NCBI GenBank assembly: GCA_002788515.1
Contig: PFRJ01000054.1
Location: 1-5,604 of the forward strand
Reading direction: 5' to 3'
DNA: 5,604 bases
Origin: Nitrosopumilales archaeon CG_4_9_14_0_2_um_filter_34_16
GTDB lineage: Archaea > Thermoproteota > Nitrososphaeria > Nitrososphaerales > Nitrosopumilaceae
Below, piece by piece: positions 1 through 5,604 of the stretch. A program made the position numbers and the translations under genes. The notes under the pieces are model-generated. The model saw only the letters and a list, made by a program, of their open reading frames with translations, had not been told where the DNA came from and ran no database searches. Position 1 is the stretch's first letter. Each line of letters starts with the position of its first letter.

Positions 1-49
1 CAGATTCTTCAACATCATTTACCGCAATTGCAATATGATCAATTTTCAT
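1..49 (-). CDS. mce: Methylmalonyl-CoA epimerase, N-terminal fragment (runs off window)
   Basis: Only the first 16 codons are present, starting at an ATG at 49-47 and reading MKIDHIAIAVNDVEES. This is the characteristic opening beta-strand of vicinal-oxygen-chelate (VOC) fold methylmalonyl-CoA epimerases. His5 in the DHIAIAV motif corresponds to a metal ligand of that family. The enzyme interconverts (S)- and (R)-methylmalonyl-CoA in the cytoplasm and supplies the (R) isomer to the mutase encoded immediately upstream. The start codon follows the mutase TAG with no spacer, and a good Shine-Dalgarno sequence lies inside the end of the mutase gene, so the start is well fixed and translation is probably coupled. 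Other VOC proteins such as glyoxalases open similarly, but the mutase neighbour makes epimerase the natural reading. The rest of the protein, including the catalytic residues, cannot be seen. Confidence 0.85.
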   Translation of the reverse strand, partial: MKIDHIAIAVNDVEES

Positions 50-1651
50 CTAAAAGACCTCTTTTGGACGATACTCACCAAACACTTCTCGGAAGGTATT
101 GCTGATTTCACCAGTAGTGGCAAACGCTTTAGCAGCTGTAATAATGTAGGGCATGAGATTTTCTTCTGTATCTGCAGCACTTTTCATATCAGATAGAGAT
201 TTTTCCCATTTTTTTGCATCACGTGATGAACGCAATTCTTTGAGGGCTTTCTTTTGCTGAATTTCAATTCGTCCATCAATTCGTAGTAATTCAGGTTGTT
301 CTTCTTCTTCAGAATACTTGTTTACACCCACAATCACCCTATCACCATCATCAGTCTCTTTTTTGAGACGGTATGCATTAGCCCTGATTTCAGATTGGAA
401 GAATCCTTTTTCAATAGCTTTGACAGAACCGCCCATTTTCTGAATTTGTTTGAGATATTTCCATACACCTTCCTCAATTTGATCACAGAGTTCCTCAAGA
501 TAGTATGAACCTGCAAGAGGATCAGCAGTCTTTGTAATGCCACTTTCATGAGCCACAATTTGCTGAGTTCGCAGAGCGATTTTTGCAGATTCTTGCGTAG
601 GTAACGCTAATGCTTCATCCCTAGAATTGGTGTGAAGTGATTGAGTACCGCCTGCAACTGCAGCCATTGTCTGAATGGCGACACGAACAATATTGTTATT
701 TGGTTGTTGTGCAGTTAACGACTCACCGCTAGTTTGTGTATGGAATTTTAGTTGTAATGAACGAGGATTCTTTGCGTGAAACATTTCTTTTAGTATTTTT
801 GCATAAACTTTTCTTGCAACTCTAAACTTTGCAACTTCCTCAAAGAATTCTATAGTGCAACAAAAGAAAAATGACAAACGTGGTGCAAAGTCATCAATTT
901 TCAATCCCTTGTCCAAACAAGTTTGAATGTATGCAATTGCATTTGCCAAGGTAAACGCAACTTCTTGTGTAGCAGTGCAGCCAGCTTCGCGCATATGGTA
1001 TCCAGATATGGACACAGGATACCACGATGGAACTTTTTCTGCACAATACTCTATCATATCGCCAATTAATCGCATTGATGGCTGAGGAGGATAGATGTAA
1101 GTATTTCTTGCAATGTATTCTTTTAAAATATCATTTTGGGTAGTTCCACGAAGTTCATGACTCTTGAATCCTTGCGATTCTCCAACTGCAATGTAATATG
1201 CAAGTAGTGTGGATGCAGTGGAGTTAATCGTCATTGAAGAGCTGACTTTGCCAAGAGGAATCCCGTCAAAAGCAATCATCATGTCTTTGACAGATGTGAT
1301 GGATACACCAACTTTTCCCACTTCACCTTCAGCCTGTGGAGAGTCAGAATCATATCCAATTTGAGTCGGCAAGTCAAAGGCCATACTCAGACCAGTCTGA
1401 CCTTTTTCAAGCATGAATTTGAATCGTTCATTGGTTAGCTTTGCATCACCAAACCCAGAGTACTGTCTCATGGTCCAAAATCTTTCACGGAACATTTCTG
1501 GATGAATCCCTCTAGTGAATGGGAATTTTCCTGCATCTTCAACGGGTCTTTTTTTAGAAGATTGTTGGTATATTCGCTTTACAGGAAAAGAAGAATCAGT
1601 TAGAATTTTCTTTTCAGACGTTTTAGATTTTACGGATTTTTTTACAGCCAT
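50..1651 (-). CDS. mcmA: Methylmalonyl-CoA mutase, large (catalytic) subunit without B12 domain
   Basis: The 533-residue protein catalyses adenosylcobalamin-dependent isomerisation of (R)-methylmalonyl-CoA to succinyl-CoA. In thaumarchaea this belongs to the 3HP/4HB CO2-fixation cycle. It covers the TIM-barrel catalytic domain only. The C-terminal cobalamin domain with the DxHxxG motif, present in single-chain mutases of about 700 residues, is absent, so a separate small subunit is needed. Landmarks are FPFTRGIHP (43-51), RQYSGFG (62-68), AFDLPTQIGYDSD (91-103), TQNDILKEYIARNTYIYPPQPSMR (171-194), SISGYHM (214-220) and TQSLHTNS (336-343). Aligned from memory to Propionibacterium MutB with a constant offset of 25, Tyr64, Gln172, Arg182, Tyr218 and His219 match Tyr89, Gln197, Arg207, Tyr243 and His244. 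Tyr64 with Arg182 is the methylmalonyl-specific pair; isobutyryl-CoA mutases have Phe and Gln. The N-terminus is lysine-rich, with six Lys in the first 15 residues. The ATG lies 4 nt after the meaB stop with only a weak, close GTGAT before it, and no other Met occurs before residue 53. The gene is probably read by coupling from meaB. Confidence 0.96.
   Translation of the reverse strand: MAVKKSVKSKTSEKKILTDSSFPVKRIYQQSSKKRPVEDAGKFPFTRGIHPEMFRERFWTMRQYSGFGDAKLTNERFKFMLEKGQTGLSMAFDLPTQIGYDSDSPQAEGEVGKVGVSITSVKDMMIAFDGIPLGKVSSSMTINSTASTLLAYYIAVGESQGFKSHELRGTTQNDILKEYIARNTYIYPPQPSMRLIGDMIEYCAEKVPSWYPVSISGYHMREAGCTATQEVAFTLANAIAYIQTCLDKGLKIDDFAPRLSFFFCCTIEFFEEVAKFRVARKVYAKILKEMFHAKNPRSLQLKFHTQTSGESLTAQQPNNNIVRVAIQTMAAVAGGTQSLHTNSRDEALALPTQESAKIALRTQQIVAHESGITKTADPLAGSYYLEELCDQIEEGVWKYLKQIQKMGGSVKAIEKGFFQSEIRANAYRLKKETDDGDRVIVGVNKYSEEEEQPELLRIDGRIEIQQKKALKELRSSRDAKKWEKSLSDMKSAADTEENLMPYIITAAKAFATTGEISNTFREVFGEYRPKEVF
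57..62 (-). promoter_or_regulatory. Shine-Dalgarno site for the epimerase
   Basis: On the minus strand the sequence AGAGGT lies 7 nt before the epimerase ATG. It matches the archaeal anti-SD complement GGAGGTGAT. The site is embedded in the last sense codons of the mutase gene (AAA GAG GTC, encoding Lys-Glu-Val). It is the clearest ribosome binding site in the window and supports ATG at 49 as the start. It also suggests the epimerase is translated from the mutase mRNA rather than from its own leaderless transcript. Confidence 0.7.
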
Positions 1652-1655
1652 GACA

Positions 1656-2573
1656 TCACTTTATCAGAGATTTTGTAATTTTATCTGCAGCTTGGAATGG
1701 ATCAATGTCTTTTGATTGTAATTTTTTAAGATATTTTGAAAATGTTTTATCAGAAACCAACATGTGATCAATCTTTTCTTTTATGTTATTTAAAACAATA
1801 TCTTTGAGTTCAGATTCTAAACGTTCATAGTTTTTATCATTCTTGAATTTCTTTTTTACAGCCATCATGTCTTTCAATGTTTTTGCAAAGACAGTAATTC
1901 CAGAGTTATTTTTTACAGAGGTTTTCAGAATTGTCGGTTTTTTCTCAGAATCGCCAATAAAATCACGTACGGCGTCAAAGAGTTGGTTTGTTCCACTAAG
2001 GTCACTTTTGTTAACAAGATAGATATCGCCAATTTCAGTTAACCCAGCTTTAATAGTTTGGATGCTGTCTCCAGTGTTTGGGTTAAAAACTACAACAATA
2101 ATATCTGCAATATTTGAAATTTCAACTTCTGTTTGCCCAGCTCCAACACTTTCAATAATTATTGGATTAAATCCGGCATACTCTAAAACACGTATGCTGT
2201 TTCGTAATGATCTTGATACTGCGCCAGTGGCTCCTCTTGAGGCAATACTTCGGATGTATGTTCCAGAATCAGTAGATTCACTCATTCGTACTCTGTCACC
2301 TAATATGGCACCACCTGTTACATGACTTGTAGGATCAATTGCCAATACAGCAGGTTTTGTGCCTAATTTTTTCATCTCCATTGCAGTTTTGTTTATCAGT
2401 GAACTTTTTCCGGCACCTGCAGGTCCAGTGATTCCAATAATGATAGAGTTTCCACTGTCTTTGAAAATTTCTTGTAATAGTTTTTTGCTTTCTTTTTGAT
2501 CATTTTCAACAATAGTTATTGCTTTTGCAATTGCACCACGTTTTCCTTTTTTTAGATCATCAAACATATCCAA
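1656..2573 (-). CDS. meaB: MeaB/ArgK-family P-loop GTPase, mutase chaperone
   Basis: The product is a 305-residue G3E-type GTPase of the MeaB/ArgK (MMAA) family. Such proteins bind methylmalonyl-CoA mutase, gate adenosylcobalamin loading and protect the enzyme from inactivation. Visible motifs are the Walker A loop GPAGAGKSS (50-58), the AIDPTS segment (78-83), TGGAILGDRVRM (86-97), the switch region ESVGAGQTE (141-149) and the guanine-specificity motif NKSD (188-191). The C-terminal 80 residues are charged and helical, as in the family's dimerisation arm. Bacterial and human relatives are somewhat longer, mostly at the N-terminus. The older database name LAO/AO transport ATPase should not be used, since the mutase gene begins 4 nt downstream. 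The longest frame starts at TTG (2573), but an in-frame ATG two codons later (2567) is an equally good start; neither has a Shine-Dalgarno sequence. A TATA-like TTTTAT upstream would place a transcript start near either codon. Confidence 0.95.
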   Translation of the reverse strand: MDMFDDLKKGKRGAIAKAITIVENDQKESKKLLQEIFKDSGNSIIIGITGPAGAGKSSLINKTAMEMKKLGTKPAVLAIDPTSHVTGGAILGDRVRMSESTDSGTYIRSIASRGATGAVSRSLRNSIRVLEYAGFNPIIIESVGAGQTEVEISNIADIIVVVFNPNTGDSIQTIKAGLTEIGDIYLVNKSDLSGTNQLFDAVRDFIGDSEKKPTILKTSVKNNSGITVFAKTLKDMMAVKKKFKNDKNYERLESELKDIVLNNIKEKIDHMLVSDKTFSKYLKKLQSKDIDPFQAADKITKSLIK

Positions 2574-2599
2574 GATACAGTAAATGAATTAGAGGTGCA

Positions 2600-2605
2600 A
2601 TAAAA
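2600..2605 (-). promoter_or_regulatory. Possible TATA box before meaB
   Basis: The 45-nt gap between the small membrane-protein gene and meaB contains TTTTAT on the minus strand, preceded by purine-rich ACAAGA that could serve as a BRE. It lies 27-32 nt before the TTG start and 33-38 nt before the ATG start, so a transcript from it would have almost no leader. Short AT-rich words are common at this base composition, and the preceding gene is close enough for read-through. This is only a candidate internal promoter for meaB-mcmA-mce. Confidence 0.3.
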
Positions 2606-2618
2606 TCTTGTGTTAGAT

Positions 2619-3026
2619 CTACTGTCTAGCATAAATTACAGGTGGGGCTGGGTCTCCAAGAGGATGAATCTCAGTTTTTATCTGGATGTGTCCAAATTCA
2701 TCATGATCAACTTCTAAAATAACAGGATGTGTTGCCCAACCATATTTTGGAACATATGGGAATTGAACAATTTCAATAAACTCTGAACCAGAAAATGTTT
2801 TTTGAAAAGATTCATCCATTCCTAAGATTTCCATCACAACCAAACTAGTTTTATCAGAAGTATCAAAAAAAGAAACTTCTACATATCCAGAGTCATAGTA
2901 TATTGCATCTATCTGAAAAGTTTGACGAAGAATGTCCGTATCATCTGTTGCACCTCCCGTCAAAAATACAATTGCAAGAATAGTAAACACGCCAAGAAAT
3001 ATTGGAGCCCCTAGTTTTTTAGCCAT
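2619..3026 (-). CDS. Small membrane-anchored or secreted protein of unknown function
   Basis: This 135-residue protein belongs to no family I recognise. It opens with MAKK, then a hydrophobic stretch of about 20 residues (roughly 5-25, LGAPIFLGVFTILAIVFLTGG). That is either an N-terminal membrane anchor or a signal peptide with possible cleavage near GGA at 24-26. By the positive-inside rule the remaining 110 or so residues face outward. The outer part is acidic and rich in alternating hydrophobic residues with aromatics and Pro (for example IDAIYYDSGYVEVSFF at 39-54), suggesting a small beta-sandwich; it contains no cysteine and no obvious catalytic motif. The ATG overlaps the last 8 nt of the aminopeptidase gene in another frame, so co-transcription and translational coupling are likely. 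Only a weak GAG lies 8-10 nt upstream of the ATG. The clear anchor and the overlap at the end of a real gene make it a genuine gene, but its function is open. Confidence 0.8.
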   Translation of the reverse strand: MAKKLGAPIFLGVFTILAIVFLTGGATDDTDILRQTFQIDAIYYDSGYVEVSFFDTSDKTSLVVMEILGMDESFQKTFSGSEFIEIVQFPYVPKYGWATHPVILEVDHDEFGHIQIKTEIHPLGDPAPPVIYARQ

Positions 3027-5520
3027 CTTTGAACTCTTTTTTCATGTTTCGAAGGAATTTTGAATGAATCCTGATTCTTTCCAGAGTTTGAGATTGAGTA
3101 CGTTCTGTACCAGGAGTGGGATTCTTTTTGAAAAACGCCTTGATTTCTTTTTCTTTAGAATCATCAACTACCGATGAGATACTAGCAACAATTCTGTTAA
3201 AGAGAGGATTGCCATGACCAACCTTGTTGTTTATTTTTTTCCAATTCTTCTTTAGCCACGGCCACAAAACCGCATCACCGTATGGATTTGCAGCTACTTT
3301 CATTATTGGCAATTGCATGTTTTGAGAACGAACATGAGAAGTTTGAGAGAAATCCAATGACTTGAGAAGCAGTTTCTTATCTTTGAACCCACACAACGCA
3401 CCCAAGAATCGAAGCTTTTCTTCCATGGTTTTTGCATTTGTGTATAATTTTGTAAGTTCAGCGTGGGTTTTTGAATTTCCATTCCATGCTGCAATAGAAC
3501 ATATTGGTTCAACTAAATCAGGAGAGATAGAATTAGGAAATTTGAGAAATTTTTTGTATCTTTGAATAGCTTCAGTTGTAACTTCCTCATCATTCATCTT
3601 ACCCAACACAGAGATTACAAATCCACGTAGCAAAGCGTCAGTGTGTTTATCAGATTTTTGAGGCTCCCATCCCAAATTGTACAAAAGTTTCCTAAAATAA
3701 TTTACAGCGTAGCCACGAATCTCCTCTACAAATGGCTCATTGAATGCACGGAAATACAAAGAGGCCAAATTATGTGCAACATTAACGGATGCAAGATAAC
3801 TATCTTCATCAAAGTAAGCATCTGAAAAATCAAGATAGCTTCGTACTTGTTCACCACCAGAAATACAAAGAGAGAATAAATCATTTTGTATTGCCCATCT
3901 ATCAATTGCAGAGATTCGTTTTTCATCTACCAACATTTTCAAATCAAGCAATATCCCTTCATCATATTTTACACGATAGAAGCCTTTTCGTCCATGATTT
4001 GCAACAAAGCCTAACGTGTTAGGAGGAAGTTTTATGGACGTAGATTTTGTAGTGAATAGTTTTTTAGAAATCTCATTTTCTAATCCCAAAGATAGTGGAA
4101 TCGACCACAATCCCTTATTGAATTTTTTATCATATTCTGCCAGGTATCTTTTTTGTTTTAATTTCAGAGTGTTTCCTTCTTGATTAATCTCAACTAGAGG
4201 AAATCCAGGCTGTTTTAGCCAAGTGTTAACCATTGAAGACACAGGCATTTTGGATGCTTTTCCAATTGCATCCCACAAATCTTGTCCCTTTGCATTTTGA
4301 TATTTAAAATCAGAGAGATATTTTTTCAATCCTTTTTGAAAGTTTGACTCTCCAACATAATGCTCAAGCATTCGCAACACACATCCACCCTTATCATAAG
4401 ATATAGCATCGAAGATTTCTCTAATCTCAGAAGGAGTATTTACTTTAACGTCTATAGGATGAGTTGTCTTCAAGGAATCAAGACTCATTGCCACATTCAT
4501 TGCATCTTCAACAAATTGATCCCACAAATCCCACTCAGGATAGTACTTGTCAACAAATTTTGTTGCCATAAATGTTGCAAAGCTTTCATTTAACCACAAA
4601 TCATTCCACCATTTCATAGTAACAAGATTTCCAAACCACTGATGTGCAATCTCATGTGAGATTACCTCTGCAATGAATTGTTTAGTTCTAGTAGAAGATG
4701 TTTTAGGATCATAAAGTAAGATGGTTTCTCTGAAAGTTATTGCTCCCCAATTTTCCATTGCTCCAGCTGCAAAGTCAGGAATTGCAATCAAATCAAGTTT
4801 TGGTAAAGGATACGATATCCCAAAATATTTTTCATAAGATGTAAGGAGTTTTTTCCCCAAATCTAGAGAAAACTTTCCTTTTGATTTGTTACCTTTTGTA
4901 GTAATTACACGAATCTGAATTTTGCCAGTTTTTCCGGTAAGATATTCAAATTCGCCTACACCAAGATAAATCAAATATGTTGAGACGATTGGAGTTCTCA
5001 TAAAATGATATATTGTTTTGTTGTCACTTTTTTTCTTGGATTTAATTGGCATGTTGGAGATTGCAATAAATTCGTTATCTGCGATAATTGAAATATCAAA
5101 TGTCGCCTTTGCTTCGGGTTCATCCCAACAAGGAAATGCACGTCTAGCATCAGCTGCTTCAAATTGCGTAGTTGCAAGATATTTGGTTTTGCCATTTTGA
5201 ACATATTTGCTACGATAAAATCCAAGTAGTCTATCATTTAGAATTCCTTGAAATTTCAAATCAATGCTAGTCTTACCTCGTATTTTTTCACCTAGTTTGA
5301 TTTCTAATTCTTCTTTTTTCTCATTTGTTCTAGGTACAGATTTGATGATTTTTCCGCCAGATTTTACTTGACACGAGATAATCTTCAATTCGGCACAATG
5401 CATAGTTATGCGCATAGTAGGTTTTTTACAATCTACATAGATTGTTTCGGTTCCAGAAAATGTGAATTTTTTAAGATCAGGTTCAAATGTTAGCTGGTAG
5501 TTAATTGGAATTGTATCCAC
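3019..5520 (-). CDS. M1-family zinc aminopeptidase (tricorn-factor F2/F3 / PepN type)
   Basis: The 833-residue cytosolic metallopeptidase removes N-terminal amino acids from peptides. In archaea such enzymes probably finish degradation of proteasome products. Domains in order are an N-terminal beta-saddle (about 1-190) containing TQFEAADARRAFPCWDEPEA (118-137), whose Glu121 should bind the substrate amino group; a thermolysin-like catalytic domain (about 190-440) with the exopeptidase motif GAMEN (253-257); a small beta domain (about 440-525); and a C-terminal helical ERAP1-C-like domain (about 530-825). The zinc site is complete: HEIAH (289-293) and NESF (311-314) give His289, His293 and Glu312, with catalytic Glu290. 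Tyr375 in SYDKGG is the expected transition-state tyrosine. There is no signal peptide. The start is GTG at 5520: the in-frame stop 36 nt before it leaves no other start codon between, and the first residues (INYQLTFEPDLKKFTFSG) fit the family's first strand. It is slightly longer than Thermoplasma F2/F3 (about 780). The last 8 nt overlap the next gene. Exact peptide specificity cannot be read from sequence. Confidence 0.95.
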   Translation of the reverse strand: MDTIPINYQLTFEPDLKKFTFSGTETIYVDCKKPTMRITMHCAELKIISCQVKSGGKIIKSVPRTNEKKEELEIKLGEKIRGKTSIDLKFQGILNDRLLGFYRSKYVQNGKTKYLATTQFEAADARRAFPCWDEPEAKATFDISIIADNEFIAISNMPIKSKKKSDNKTIYHFMRTPIVSTYLIYLGVGEFEYLTGKTGKIQIRVITTKGNKSKGKFSLDLGKKLLTSYEKYFGISYPLPKLDLIAIPDFAAGAMENWGAITFRETILLYDPKTSSTRTKQFIAEVISHEIAHQWFGNLVTMKWWNDLWLNESFATFMATKFVDKYYPEWDLWDQFVEDAMNVAMSLDSLKTTHPIDVKVNTPSEIREIFDAISYDKGGCVLRMLEHYVGESNFQKGLKKYLSDFKYQNAKGQDLWDAIGKASKMPVSSMVNTWLKQPGFPLVEINQEGNTLKLKQKRYLAEYDKKFNKGLWSIPLSLGLENEISKKLFTTKSTSIKLPPNTLGFVANHGRKGFYRVKYDEGILLDLKMLVDEKRISAIDRWAIQNDLFSLCISGGEQVRSYLDFSDAYFDEDSYLASVNVAHNLASLYFRAFNEPFVEEIRGYAVNYFRKLLYNLGWEPQKSDKHTDALLRGFVISVLGKMNDEEVTTEAIQRYKKFLKFPNSISPDLVEPICSIAAWNGNSKTHAELTKLYTNAKTMEEKLRFLGALCGFKDKKLLLKSLDFSQTSHVRSQNMQLPIMKVAANPYGDAVLWPWLKKNWKKINNKVGHGNPLFNRIVASISSVVDDSKEKEIKAFFKKNPTPGTERTQSQTLERIRIHSKFLRNMKKEFKDG

Positions 5521-5540
5521 ATTTGAGGTATTTTGGTTAC

Positions 5541-5550
5541 ACTTTAAGTA
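5541..5550 (-). promoter_or_regulatory. Probable TATA box for a leaderless aminopeptidase transcript
   Basis: On the minus strand TACTTAAAGT is present, with TTAAA at -27 to -23 relative to the GTG start at 5520. That is the distance expected when transcription begins at or next to the start codon. An A-rich stretch (AATAGAAAATC) just upstream could act as a BRE. There is no Shine-Dalgarno sequence before the GTG, which agrees with leaderless initiation, common in archaea of this kind. It would drive the aminopeptidase and the overlapping small gene, and possibly the downstream mutase module. Confidence 0.5.
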
Positions 5551-5560
5551 GATTTTCTAT

Positions 5561-5604
5561 TCAAGTCCAGGGATCAGATTTGTCATCCCAAGTTATTGCA
5601 TCAT
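5561..5604 (-). CDS. C-terminal tail of an unidentified upstream gene (partial)
   Basis: From the window edge a minus-strand frame stays open for 13 complete codons, reading DAITWDDKSDPWT, and ends at TGA (5563-5561). The composition, with two Trp and several acidic residues, looks like a protein C-terminus. The frame has the same direction as every other gene here and leaves a 40-nt gap holding the aminopeptidase TATA candidate, a normal arrangement. Too little is visible to name the product. A plus-strand frame through the same bases is also open, so the call rests mainly on context. Confidence 0.4.
   Translation of the reverse strand, partial: DAITWDDKSDPWT

Noticed and set aside
296..508. 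Plus-strand open frame of 70 codons opposite mcmA
   Set aside because: The Phe-rich translation is the antisense of acidic and lysine-rich mutase codons and has no independent coding signal.
2062..2325. Plus-strand open frame of 87 codons opposite meaB
   Set aside because: It lies entirely antisense to the conserved P-loop-to-switch region of meaB. No family resemblance or start signal is visible, so it is a shadow frame.
2574..2618. Possible transcription terminator after the small membrane-protein gene
   Set aside because: The gap has only one run of four T and no hairpin, too weak to call an archaeal terminator.
4360..4593. Plus-strand open frame of 77 codons opposite the aminopeptidase
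   Set aside because: It is antisense to the aminopeptidase catalytic region just after the zinc-ligand motif and has no recognisable protein features.
4998..5237. Minus-strand frame of 79 codons inside the aminopeptidase
   Set aside because: It is out of frame within the conserved N-terminal domain of the aminopeptidase, where the family motif TQFEAADARRAFPCWDEP is clearly in the long frame.
5570..5589. Inverted repeat GGGAT / ATCCC with a 10-nt loop, considered as terminator or operator
   Set aside because: The stem is only 5 bp, has no following T-run, and falls within the probable coding tail of the upstream gene. It is likely chance.

Overview
The window looks like an AT-rich piece of an ammonia-oxidising archaeal (Nitrososphaerota/Thaumarchaeota, Nitrosopumilus-like) chromosome. 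The evidence is a stand-alone catalytic subunit of methylmalonyl-CoA mutase with no B12 domain, flanked by its MeaB-type GTPase and by methylmalonyl-CoA epimerase. This is the set used in the thaumarchaeal 3-hydroxypropionate/4-hydroxybutyrate (3HP/4HB) carbon-fixation cycle. Start codons preceded by TATA-like boxes at leaderless distance also fit an archaeon. The taxon assignment is inference from protein character and gene order; no database search was possible.

All supported genes lie on the minus strand, so transcription runs from high to low coordinates. In that order they are: the tail of an unidentified gene (5604-5561); an M1 zinc aminopeptidase of the tricorn-factor F2/F3 type (5520-3019, GTG start); a small membrane-anchored protein of unknown function (3026-2619) that overlaps the aminopeptidase by 8 nt; the MeaB/ArgK GTPase (2573-1656, TTG or ATG start); the large subunit of methylmalonyl-CoA mutase (1651-50), 4 nt after meaB; and the first 16 codons of methylmalonyl-CoA epimerase (49-1). 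The epimerase ATG directly follows the mutase stop codon. Intergenic space is at most about 45 nt, and no stretch of more than 300 nt lacks a gene.

The three lower genes form a functional module. The epimerase converts (S)- to (R)-methylmalonyl-CoA, the mutase isomerises the (R) form to succinyl-CoA, and MeaB guards the mutase and its adenosylcobalamin. The cobalamin-binding small subunit that the mutase needs is not encoded in the window. The aminopeptidase, which probably finishes peptide degradation after the proteasome, and the membrane-anchored protein form an upstream pair with no evident metabolic link to the mutase module. One promoter-like box precedes the aminopeptidase and a weaker one precedes meaB, so the block may be one long transcript or two.

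No RNA genes, mobile elements, CRISPR arrays or convincing repeats were seen. Most of the window is ordinary core metabolism. The least explained element is the small membrane-anchored protein overlapping the aminopeptidase.
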